A DNA stretch of 60,000 nucleotides. Origin: Polytrichum commune. Taxonomy: Eukaryota; Streptophyta; Polytrichopsida; Polytrichales; Polytrichaceae. Positions 26,200-35,854 of this stretch are shown here, in pieces. A model generated the notes under the pieces. The model saw nothing but the letters and a program-made list of their open reading frames with translations. It was not told the origin of the DNA and did no database searches. How positions within the stretch are numbered: the first letter of the stretch is position 1; each line of letters starts with the position of its first letter. The DNA lies in contig OX485805.1 in assembly GCA_950295325.1 (NCBI GenBank), forward strand, positions 38,429,501-38,489,500. The letters are read 5' to 3'. The position numbers were made by a program, and so were the translations under genes.

Positions 26200-26640
26200 C
26201 CAATTCTATTTGTCTTGCTCAATACTCATTGTAAACCACTCATGGACTGTTACCAACACTAAATTGTAAACCTAACACTATTTATCACTCCTTGTGAAAT
26301 CAAATTGGCCGCAATAGATTTTACAATGTTGCAATTACTGTCACTTACCAAGTGATTTTTTCATCCAAGTTTCAGTCATCCATGACAACATTTCATCACA
26401 TAAAATGTTAGGATGCAGAGTACACCAAACTTGGTTTCAATAATTTACATGGGTTTCATCCAAATTATAAATATAATTTCATCCATGACATTACTTGTAA
26501 ACTCATTCAAAAGAAGTGTCGTTAGCAAATCAACCACAGTGACATAAAATACCAGATGACACTAAACACAGTATTTAGTGTAGTTCTCAAATTTAACTTA
26601 CAAAACACTATTGTGGTCTACAAAGTTAGTAATTAAGGTA
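26200..26640 (+). repeat. Dispersed repeat 'L', copy 2
   Basis: It aligns with 15290-15850: CCTAACACTATTTATCACT, TTGCAATTACTGTCACTTAC, AAGTGATTTTTTCATCC and CATAAAATACCA occur in the same order. Flanking 'gtatttaatgtcac' and 'gacactaaacacagtattta' runs form inverted ends like those of repeat K. Confidence 0.65.
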
Positions 26641-27074
26641 CTTATTGGTCCTTTGTAGTTAAGCAAGGCATCATTATTGTCATTAACACACTTTGTGACT
26701 CAAGCACATGTGCAAGTCCTTGTCCGGGGATGTATAGTTCGTACTCTATAATGAAGGTTTTGAAAGAAATGAGCCGTGCATTAGAAGTCATTAATCTCAA
26801 AATTTCAAAATTACATTAATTATAACATAGGCTCCTCATTGTATGTCCAAAATGTGGAGTTCTACTATATTGTTCTTTAGAGAATGGCCATCGTCAATGT
26901 GGAGATCAATGCATAGGATTCAATATATATATATATGATGAAAACCATACACTCTAAGTTACGGGGGGGGGGGGGGGGGGGAGAGAGAGATCCCCTTAAT
27001 TCCATGTGTAACCAATAAAATCTAATGTAGTTTGGGAGAATGTCTATAAGATTCGAATTAAGCTATGGTAGATA
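26641..27074. other. Intergenic with a G19 run and GA tract
   Basis: A run of about 19 G (26963-26981) continues into a short GA repeat. No gene seen. Confidence 0.5.
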
Positions 27075-27430
27075 TCAATCATTCGGTTACATTTCTTATT
27101 AGGACACTTGTAATTGAGTGGTATGTGGTTTGGTGTGGCTCCGCATTTGAAAGAGAGTGGACTGTGTGTACAAATATGATAACCATTCCAGCTTCCATAG
27201 TCAACCTACTTCAGGGGACCTATATGACCATTTAATGAGCACAACGATCTTCTTTACTTTGATAATGAAGAAGATGTTCATATGAACTCAAATTTTTATG
27301 AGGAAAGTGGATGTGGCCTTGATCTAGATTTGCTAACCATCAATAATTAACCGCATGTTTCAATACTAAGAGAAGTGGGGTAGTAAAAAAGTAGCCATTT
27401 ACTACCCATCTACCCCATTGCATATATCCT
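27075..27430 (+). repeat. Dispersed repeat 'J', copy 3
   Basis: Partner of 24020-24410, with the same order of shared words and several small indels. Confidence 0.7.
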
Positions 27431-28029
27431 TTCCAAAATCCAACTTATTTATTCAATGTGATGTGCATATTACCTAATGTGTGGGTCTTTGTTCCATTTT
27501 GGGTCATTGGTGTGCAGAGCCCCATGAAATTTTAGACTTCACACAACAATGACTGATGAGAACAAGGGCCCTAATGATGGGTTGTGAAACTAGGGATAAG
27601 GCAAGGAGAATTAGAGGAGGGACCTACCAGGTCATATGTCCGATCATCGAAACATTGAAATCAAATTGAAGGAATGGGCAAGGAAGACGGACAATGTAAT
27701 ATGTATTACATGCCTTAAGTTTGTATTTCCCTCATAATGTATAATCATATTTTTGGAATTCATGAGAGCCTTAATGAACGCGATGTATATGAGCCTTGAG
27801 GGCAAGGGAAGACCCAAGGGATACAAAACGTAGGAAGGGAGAGAGAGAGAGAGGAGAGACTCACAAGGATGGAGGGCTTGGGGGAAGGTGGATATTGATT
27901 TTTTTTTGTTTGACTTTATTTAGTCATCTTCAAATGACGTGAAACTTCTATAGATTTTCTTTCTCTAAATACTCTTGGGATGTGATAGGTAAGAGGGCTC
28001 CATGTTTGAAGTAGAGGCGAACAAATGAA
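27431..28029. other. Intergenic, nothing recognised
   Basis: No supportable coding region. A short GA-rich run lies at about 27837-27857. Confidence 0.4.
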
Positions 28030-28582
28030 ACTACATTGTTTATGGTGTTTATTGTCTCACATGCGTAATAGTGTCACTTACCTTATTTTGGGACATATGA
28101 TAGGTTACACTAATCATCAACAACTTCACCATTAGCATCACCTCATGACCCATGGCATCCAAATGTGCTTACTAATTAATTGGCAAGAGTAGGTTCAAGA
28201 GTATTATCACGTGTATGCCTATGTTACACAATGGTCTACAAGTTGACTGAAGTGTACACAAATGACACTTGACATTAATGTGCTCAATAATATCTTCCTC
28301 TTTTATACTAAAAATGTAAACACATGACACTTGCCATTAGTATGCTCAATGAAATCTTCCCCTTGCATACTAAAATGCAAAACCTTCATCTCAAATATCC
28401 CAATGTGCTACGCTAACATGTCATGATGTAAATACAATAAAATTTCACTCAAAAAAATTACGTATGTTGACAAATAATATCACATTGGCAATTGGCGAAC
28501 GTGCCACTTTGAGACCTCTAGGCATCTAGATTAGGCCCTTCAGAATTAGTGTATGTGACCCTAAATACCATGAACAAAGTAG
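28030..28582 (+). mobile_element. Repeat 'K' MITE-like element, copy 1 (about 553 bp)
   Basis: The left end ACTACATTGTTTATGGTGTT is imperfectly inverted at the right end (AATACCATGAACAAAGTAGT). A second copy lies inverted at 39824-40349. Internally it has a degenerate direct repeat containing 'catgacacttgccattagtatgctcaa'. It has no coding capacity. The superfamily is unresolved. Confidence 0.7.
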
Positions 28583-28609
28583 TATTACTTCCCAGAACTA
28601 TGTAGGTAT

Positions 28610-28908
28610 TGTTAAGACACCACCGTCGACGGCAACTGGGTGTCAGTAGACCCAACTTCGTCGTCATAGGATATTATCTTGATAGGATGTTACCTTGGAA
28701 CTGTAGTCATGGTATCTTGGTAATATAGTAATGTCATCTTGGAGTTATAATTACCAATAAGGCATGTTACCTTGAAAATATCAAACCTTCTATATATATA
28801 CCCGAGTAGAATGTTAATAAGTGAAAAGATGACCTCTCTTGGTCTCTTGCTCGTAGAGTTTCACCCATTCTTTCCCTCTCTCTGATCTGATCTCATTTTT
28901 TTGTAACA
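28610..28908 (+). mobile_element. Possible solo LTR
   Basis: A 299-bp segment starts TGTTAAGAC and ends GTAACA, with short inverted TGTTA/TAACA termini and an internal TATA-like CTATATATATACCC (about 28791-28803) followed by CT-rich DNA, as in plant LTRs. The 5-bp flanks GGTAT and TGCGT do not match, and no primer-binding site follows. This is a weak call. Confidence 0.3.
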
Positions 28909-30037
28909 TGCGTCACACTTATTGACTTGTAAGTCTGAAGCTTCCATACTTATGTGTAACTTAGATACAAGCAACTTATGCAAACATGCTCAAGAATCAC
29001 TTCACACCAGGACACGCCACAATCACACAGGAACCACAATCAAGAGACAAAAATGCATAATACTATTACATCTTTGTAGGAAATCATATTGGTTGATTAG
29101 GTAGACTTGTTGAATCTTGTTGCTCAATCCTCCACATCAAGAAAAATTAAAAGGAAAAAGTAGAGGAAAGTGATCTTTGTTTTTTATCTGCACCGGAGCT
29201 TCTTGCTTGTGCATTCACACGTACACTTTTCATGTTCAGGGATGCACCACAGTTGCCGAATTCTCGGTTTTACCCAGCATGATTGCACAGAACCCCATGC
29301 ACAACAAATCACCGAAAGAGACAAATAACTCACACAACCAACAACTTCACCGGCGACAACGGAGTTTGACCCCAGCATCATTGCTACAGGAAAAGAACCC
29401 ACAAAATAATTTATCACGTTTCAATGAAATTTACGCAGCATGTTTAGCTGGCTTCAAATTCAAAAACTTCTGCTAAGCCACCGTGCCACTAAATCCTCAT
29501 CTTTCGATGGGAACTCACACCGTCACACGGCATGATTCGGCCACAGTTGGCAGAGAATCCAAGGAGAAGGGAAAAAGAAATAAATGAAGAAAAAGAGAAG
29601 CCCCAACTTTCAGGAAACAAATTACACGGCAGCATCAGGAGTATTCTACAAAAGAATGCTTCGGGACCCACAATGAAGAAAATTGGGCAAAAGATGACAC
29701 ATGCAAGGAGCCTGGTGAGGGACGGAGGATGGAGGGGGGGGGAGGGGGAGGGGGGGGGGGGGTTGTTTACCGGGCCATGATTGCTACAGAACCCCATGAG
29801 GAGGATGACTTCACGGCGATCCATAGAAAAGTCTAAGAAACGCTCCCCAAAACGCTCCTGCAATGCGGAGTGTGATGATGCAATGAGGAGGGTTATGTTA
29901 AACTTAATATTTCCTTCCAAACATCGCAACACTGATCATGCATGGCATTTGCCTATCTTTTGCTTTTGTGTTGTAAATTAAGCGTTTGAGATCGACAGGG
30001 GAGTTGAGAGTTTTAAGGGTGACAGAAATATGAGTAC
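28909..30037. other. No confident gene; less AT-rich than flanks
   Basis: A G-rich low-complexity run lies at 29731-29762. Open frames on both strands (29177-29476 +, 29489-29932 -) lack domains. The minus frame at 29489 owes its proline run to the G tract. Untranslated or downstream parts of a minus-strand gene could lie here. Confidence 0.35.
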
Positions 30038-30308
30038 CTTGTGATGAAGAATGCTCAATTCGGTCGGTCTGCCGAGTGTTCACCCGCAAATTAACAAGCA
30101 TGTCGAAGTACATATGCAGATGGGTTAGAAATTCGGCGAGAAAGCGGTTGAGTGCAGGTGGGTTTTGGAGATCGGAGTGCGGATCAATGAGGTTGTGAGG
30201 ATTGATTTTGGGAGAAAGAAAATCCGAGAGAGAAAGAGGGGGAAAAAACGCTATGAGAGCTTCGGCATGGTTCTCAATGCGTGACAACGCCAAAGCAGCT
30301 CGGTTCAT
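30038..30308 (-). CDS. Possible exon of an unrecognised minus-strand gene
   Basis: Starting at an ATG complementary to 30306-30308, the minus strand encodes about 90 residues (beginning MNRAALALSRIENHAEALIA) before a plausible donor AAG|GTACTC at 30037-30036. The peptide is amphipathic and helical-looking, with no low-complexity bias, and base composition is closer to the nearby genes than to intergenic DNA. I do not recognise the family and found no convincing next exon. The 190-residue minus frame at 30380-30952 could be related but shows no domain. It could equally be a chance frame. Confidence 0.28.
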
Positions 30309-31389
30309 CCGGCGGTGCAAGCAATTACAAGTTTACTGTAAGCGGAAGAGGAGCCGGAAGAGGATTGTGGCCTTACCCATTACCCGCAAATTGCCACCAT
30401 ATATTCTTCATCAACATTTGATCGTTCTCTGAGGTGGTCGTGCTGATCAACCGTGCAACCTTTCTTCAAGAGCGTCCGAGACTTCGAGTTAAAATCTTTT
30501 GAGTAGAGAGGGAAATCATTGTACTGATCAATTTTATGTTCCGAAGTCGCTGGTGCCTCTTCAACAATTTCTTCAGAAACCCGCAAAAAGCGCACAAGGG
30601 GAGTTAGGTTCAGCAGGCGATCATTCATCTCGACCTGATTCGTTTGCTTCAGAGCAGGTGAGGTTTCTTCACTATGTCTGTTGCAATGACATTTGGGGTT
30701 CGAAGTTAGCCATTTGAAGGTTGCAATGACAGGCATTGAAGACCATTTTCTGGGCATTGAGGACTGCTGGATGGCTGTAGACGTCGTAAAAATTGTGCTA
30801 CCTTGCTCACCGTGTCTGTAGATGGCCATAATTTTTTTGGAACCTCTCAATCTCGAGACAAGCACACAACATATCCCTTGAAGGTTCGGAGGTCGGTTGC
30901 AATTAATGTACCGGGTTGAAGCTGATTGCTTCCTTCGAGCAAGGGGGGTCACGCTCCAACGACGAAGAGGCCGCAGAATTTGTGTGCAAGTCGACTCAAA
31001 TTAACAGAGTCTGTTTGCCCTGTTAATTTTCCCTTAACAAGTTATCATTATACCCTTGATTCCACTTCCAAGTCTCTTTGAAACACCTTCCCTACCATTA
31101 GTTGGTCATCCTCAATGGGGAAATTTCCTCTACGTTCAAACGGCGCATGTCAGACATCTCGGTACACAAATTGATGTGTACCGACAGGTCAAGTGAGGAA
31201 AGAATAATTAGGGGCAGGATACATAAAATTGTCACTCACGCGTGTTTCGGTAACCATAGTAGCAACAAAAGCGGATTGTAAACTTTGGTGATGTTTAGGT
31301 TGCAGCGCTGTACATTTTTTCTCCCCTGAATTCATTCACATGACTAGGTAGGATTCGTTTCTAAGTACTAAAATTCACCGGTGGAGCGA
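30309..31389. other. Upstream region of the 31390 gene
   Basis: About 1.1 kb of more balanced composition. It probably holds the promoter and 5' UTR of the plus-strand gene at 31390 and possibly the start of a divergent minus-strand gene. No element was assigned. Confidence 0.4.
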
Positions 31390-34300
31390 ATGATTTTACG
31401 CAGAGGGAGGTTCGCAATGTATCTCATGTCTCTTGTCTCCGCGAGCTTCATGCCGAAGAAACCACCAGGACATGTGGAGCTTGTGGACCTGTCTGGAGAA
31501 AACAAGCACCGACGCCCTCTGCACAGGTTGGAGAGTAGTAGCCGAAAAGAGCATTCAGTACCCCGTACCCGTGGATTCAGTGGTACAACCTGCAACAACA
31601 ACAACGTCCATGGCAACAACAATGGTGATGTTGCAACAACACCCATCACCACCAGCACTGGTACTTCTCAAACTGGTGCTGGCAGAATTGCGCCTTACCT
31701 ACCAACAAACCCAGTAAATTCAACCACCTTGCAGAAATTTGATGAATCGTCATCAGTTGCGATCGATTCCAAGCCCTCCAAGTCACAGAGCTCCGCCCAC
31801 AAAGATGAGGAGGATATCGACGTCGTCTGGAAAGAGATTGTCATCGACAAGCTGCGGGTTGCGCGACAAGCGGCAAGGCAAAGAAGTCATTATGCCAGTA
31901 GTTCGAGAAAGCAGGAGGCGAGCTCTGTAATGCATCATCCTTTAGCAAGCCCGGAAGATGGAGAAGTGTCGAAGGAGAAGAATCATGAGCCAGCATACCT
32001 GCAGCTGGAGTCTTTGTTTGCTTACATCGACGAGCCTGGGTCACCTGCCTCTTCCGAAGATGGAGATGGTGGTGCGTCGGTGGGCGTGGAGGATCTCCGA
32101 ATGCACCACATGGGATCTCCCACAAATTCGTCAATGCACTCCATAGACCACCCATCACCACCGAAGCCACATGAACCGGAACCATCATCAGTAATGCGCA
32201 ATTGTGTTCCCACGTTGGAGACGTTGGAAACTGTGGAATCTGCAGGCAGCGAAAGTAAAGTGGATTACCATCCGTTGCAGAGAATTGTCGAGGAGTCTGA
32301 AACGGACGAGGGGGAGCAAGATCTCACGAAGAGTGACTATAGCAGCACATTCACTACTAAGAAGGTTCACGGTCACGAGGATAAGCTGGATGATTTCAAG
32401 CAGTCGGAGGTCGAAACAGCGATTATGAAGCGCATGGTGCCCTGCATTTCCAAGAGGGTATTATTACAGGAATTCGATGTCGGAATTCCAGAACATGCCG
32501 CTGAGCATCCGTTACAACCGACCACCACAGAGGGTGTGGAAGGAGAGAAGAAGGCGAAGAAGAAACCGGAGTGGCCTTTGAAGCTGGAGATCCGCAGGAA
32601 TGATCTAGGAGCGAGTGATGGTGAGGAAAAGTTGGATTTGTTGGAGGACCAGGAAATTGGGAACTTGTCGCCAAAGGTGGCTGACACGCAAGACCAACCT
32701 TCGTTCCGGTTTTGGGAGCGCAACCAACCTCGGAAACGGAAAACGCACTCCGCGTCGAAAGATTTCCAGGAGCTCGAAGATGGTGAGGAAGACGACGATG
32801 CACAGCAGCAGCTCGGTTTTGGGCAGCAATTCAGAAAGGGCAGTTTCCTCGAGCCCCATCCCTCCCAGAAAACCTTGAGAGCGGTTGCGACTAACAAGGG
32901 TAATAATCTCTTCCACAATAAGTTATCATCGTCACCCAACAACAACGATGACACGGAATGCAACAACGTTATGGGTGAGGGAGAGGTGCCTCACGGATGC
33001 CCATCGCCCTCCTCCATCACGTGTGACCTTTCCCCGCACTCTGTGTACTCGGATGACCAGCACAGCTCGGTAGTGGAGCCCTTCGATCACATGGACAATG
33101 CTGGCAGCCTGAGCCTCGACATGTTTTCGAGGTTCCCAGGACAGAATGGGATGTGCTGCGGGTCGCCCACATCAGTGCTCTCGCAGGAGCAGGGTGACGA
33201 AATGCCTCACCTCATGTCAGACAGCTCCGAACCCATAGAACCCAAAGAGCCTAAAGATCGGTTCCGTCGCAGGCAGCCTTCTGCCTCCACATTCCCGCAA
33301 TACAGAGACGAATCATCAGACCGGGAGTCGCTGTGCGAGGGACAGGGGTCGCAGTTCAAAACCCTGGAGCAGTTCGTGGAAGCGACTAAGATGATGAAAC
33401 CACGGGTGCAGCGACCGGGTTTCTCAAAGTTCACGTACTCTTCTACGGCGATGGCGGAAACAACTTCTTCTGAGGAGGAGGGGGAGGAAGAGGAGGAGAG
33501 TCCCTACCAAAGCCAAAGGCGCGAAGAGGAGGACAATCAAGTCAATTCGAACTCCGAGCTGCGGTACTTCCGTGAAGCAGAGAACTGGGAGCCATGGCTG
33601 GCATCATTGAAGGATGGAGATGTTTTGGACCCCACGGACTTGGATTTTCTGTTGCCCACAGACTTCCAGTTCAAGGAGCAGATGGTGCCAGACGCACAAC
33701 TCGAAGAGATTTGCGGGAAAATGGAGGTACTCAAAATCTCACCTTGCGGGAGCCCAAGGTTTGGCAACAAAACCAGTCATCACAACCAGTGGGTGCCATA
33801 TGTAACGAGCACCCAGGACCTTCAAAGCCCGAAAGGTGGTTCTTCAAGGCGCCAAAGCCTACCACAGGTGTTCTCGCAAATCTCGAAGAGTATCGAGAAG
33901 CTCGCAATTGGGAGCAATTCCAAGCGCACGGTCAACTTCGCCCCTGACTTGGTGAACGTGGAGCCACCACGAAGCCCATACCCAAGCCCGAGCGCATCAC
34001 CAATTTCGATGAAAGACAAGGACGAAGATGAGAACATTTCCCCAAGTGTGAGCAGCTGGGAAGTCGAAGGTGAAGTCGAAGATGATAGTGGCCCGTCAAT
34101 TATGACACCGAGAAGGCGCTGGCGAAGATCCAATGCGGAGGAGGATTCCAAGCTGCCATCGCCCACCAGGACTCATCGGTTCTCATCGAGAACCCGGTCG
34201 ACTTCGTTCGTTCCATCGAAGGCGAAGCGGAGGAGTACTGTGCCGCAGGTTACAATGCCGTGCTCCGGCAGGTTGTTTTCGTGGCCACACAGGATGATGG

Positions 34301-34485
34301 CATTCAAGGTTAGCAAGAGTAGGTTCCTAGATAGCGATGATGAGAGGGAAATCGTCGATGGAGAGCACAGTTTTGGCCGATCCGCCCACCGCGATGCGCA
34401 ACAAGTGAGAAGAATACTTCGAGGTAGTCAGAAGAGGTTCGCCAACTTAACTGTAGCAGACATTTTGAAGGAGGAGTTTGGATAA
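31390..34485 (+). CDS. Large disordered protein of unknown function (1031 aa, single exon)
   Basis: One uninterrupted frame, starting at ATG 31390 (nine bases upstream lies only an in-frame GTG) and ending with TAA at 34483-34485. I do not recognise the family. The protein is dominated by Ser, Pro, Glu, Asp and Lys. Acidic Ser-rich runs (TTSSEEEGEEEEESPYQSQ near residue 700) and many S-P sites suggest long disordered regions and phosphorylation. More ordered-looking parts are the N-terminus (about 1-45, basic then hydrophobic), a WEPWLASLKDGDVLDPTDLD segment (about 725-780) and a basic C-terminal region (about 935-1031) ending VADILKEEFG. There is no signal peptide or clear membrane span. Codon use is markedly GC-richer than the surroundings, supporting real coding. 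It converges with the CoA synthase gene. A cytoskeletal or regulatory scaffold is a guess only. Confidence 0.8.
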   Translation: MILRRGRFAMYLMSLVSASFMPKKPPGHVELVDLSGENKHRRPLHRLESSSRKEHSVPRTRGFSGTTCNNNNVHGNNNGDVATTPITTSTGTSQTGAGRIAPYLPTNPVNSTTLQKFDESSSVAIDSKPSKSQSSAHKDEEDIDVVWKEIVIDKLRVARQAARQRSHYASSSRKQEASSVMHHPLASPEDGEVSKEKNHEPAYLQLESLFAYIDEPGSPASSEDGDGGASVGVEDLRMHHMGSPTNSSMHSIDHPSPPKPHEPEPSSVMRNCVPTLETLETVESAGSESKVDYHPLQRIVEESETDEGEQDLTKSDYSSTFTTKKVHGHEDKLDDFKQSEVETAIMKRMVPCISKRVLLQEFDVGIPEHAAEHPLQPTTTEGVEGEKKAKKKPEWPLKLEIRRNDLGASDGEEKLDLLEDQEIGNLSPKVADTQDQPSFRFWERNQPRKRKTHSASKDFQELEDGEEDDDAQQQLGFGQQFRKGSFLEPHPSQKTLRAVATNKGNNLFHNKLSSSPNNNDDTECNNVMGEGEVPHGCPSPSSITCDLSPHSVYSDDQHSSVVEPFDHMDNAGSLSLDMFSRFPGQNGMCCGSPTSVLSQEQGDEMPHLMSDSSEPIEPKEPKDRFRRRQPSASTFPQYRDESSDRESLCEGQGSQFKTLEQFVEATKMMKPRVQRPGFSKFTYSSTAMAETTSSEEEGEEEEESPYQSQRREEEDNQVNSNSELRYFREAENWEPWLASLKDGDVLDPTDLDFLLPTDFQFKEQMVPDAQLEEICGKMEVLKISPCGSPRFGNKTSHHNQWVPYVTSTQDLQSPKGGSSRRQSLPQVFSQISKSIEKLAIGSNSKRTVNFAPDLVNVEPPRSPYPSPSASPISMKDKDEDENISPSVSSWEVEGEVEDDSGPSIMTPRRRWRRSNAEEDSKLPSPTRTHRFSSRTRSTSFVPSKAKRRSTVPQVTMPCSGRLFSWPHRMMAFKVSKSRFLDSDDEREIVDGEHSFGRSAHRDAQQVRRILRGSQKRFANLTVADILKEEFG

Positions 34486-35854
34486 AGTACAGAAGCTGTC
34501 CACTTTCAATGTCATTTGACTATGCAATATAATAGAGAAACACACCCACACAGAAACACAGAAACACATGCAATTGCAACAAATTTCAGCGTACAGAAAA
34601 AGGTTGGCCATACATTTTGTTTGCATCCAATGAACTGACTCTGCACTGCAATACATCTGATACTTATCTCTTAGAACCTTCAATAGAATTGTTTCATCAG
34701 TTTTTCAAAACCCTCAGAACTTTGATTGTTACATGAGCCCTACATGAGACAATACCAAAATGGTGTTCAGTACATCTCATTTGATACCTCCTCACTCTGT
34801 TTGTTTTTCCAAGACAATTTTTCAATTCGTACCAAATTGTTTTGCATGCACAACTGATAGTCTTGCTCAATTCAAGGTGCTCCCAGTTATTCTGTAGTTA
34901 CCCACCTGTTGTGGTTTTCTTGATCGAGTCAAGAGACCATGGCTGCATCCATCAACAACAGGTTACCCAGATTCAGTCTTTATCAAACGCAAATCCTTTG
35001 ATCAAAGTGCATCTAAAGTGTCCTGATTGCATTCACTTAATTACTTGAGCCACTGTGTCCTCTGATTTATGTGCTCCTAATTTCATGGTGCACTAGGTCC
35101 CAGTAGAGCCAGTGACCTCAACCTTTACCCTACAAGATGCTTCCCTAAACAGTTTGCTTTTCACAAGCCTCAAGCTGCGAATTAATCATACTGTGGATCA
35201 CTCAACGAGATTGATCTGTGAAGCTGAGCAATAGTCACCTTCTCCTCTTTATATCATATTCTTTTGTTCAACCGAGTTGTGCTGGTCATAAAGATGTTAC
35301 ACAATTGTAAATTGTATGCTCTTCTTTATTTACTTACAACAATTGTGATACTAACGTTACAGAGTGATACTTGTAGTCCAGAATCTGCAACTTGCCTACA
35401 GTGAATTTCTTGTCAGGATTTACTTTCAGCAATAGTAAAGGATTGCTGTAGCTGGTTTCTCATGTACCATCCTTGTCAATGTCTTTTGGTACAAAATAAT
35501 TTTTTTTGAATTACATTCTTGTGGTAAGGGACTTACTTTTGCGTCCTTCATGACTCCCCTTCCCCCAATGTTGCATGGCATACTTGAAATATGAGTTTGC
35601 ACAGGTAGGTTGAGCTTGTGTGTTCCAAATGTCACATTTGGAGACCACAAGCGCTTGAGGTAATTTCCTGAAAGACACTCTTCACACCAGGGATTTTGTC
35701 CTCCCCCAAGAGGCTCCTTCACTGCTTCTTTGTCCACCTTCATGCTTTGAGGTTTGCTCAAGAAGTTTCATATCAGAAAACTAGAAGCTATTCTTATCTG
35801 ATCAAACTTGACCACCCTTATGTGGAATTTGCTGTGCAATTGGACATTGTCAGG
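34486..35854. other. Intergenic between two convergent genes
   Basis: About 1.4 kb shared by the 3' ends of the 31390 gene (+) and the CoA synthase gene (-). It should hold both 3' UTRs and polyadenylation signals. AATAAA-like motifs are not distinctive enough to assign. No other gene seen. Confidence 0.5.

Noticed and set aside
29489-29932. 147-residue minus-strand protein with a proline run
   Set aside because: The proline run comes from a G-rich low-complexity tract, and no domain is seen.
31381-31389. GTG start for the 1031-residue gene
   Set aside because: The in-frame ATG at 31390 is the proper start.
32373-32966. 197-residue minus-strand frame inside the 31390 gene
   Set aside because: It is a Ser/Leu-rich shadow of the long plus-strand coding frame.
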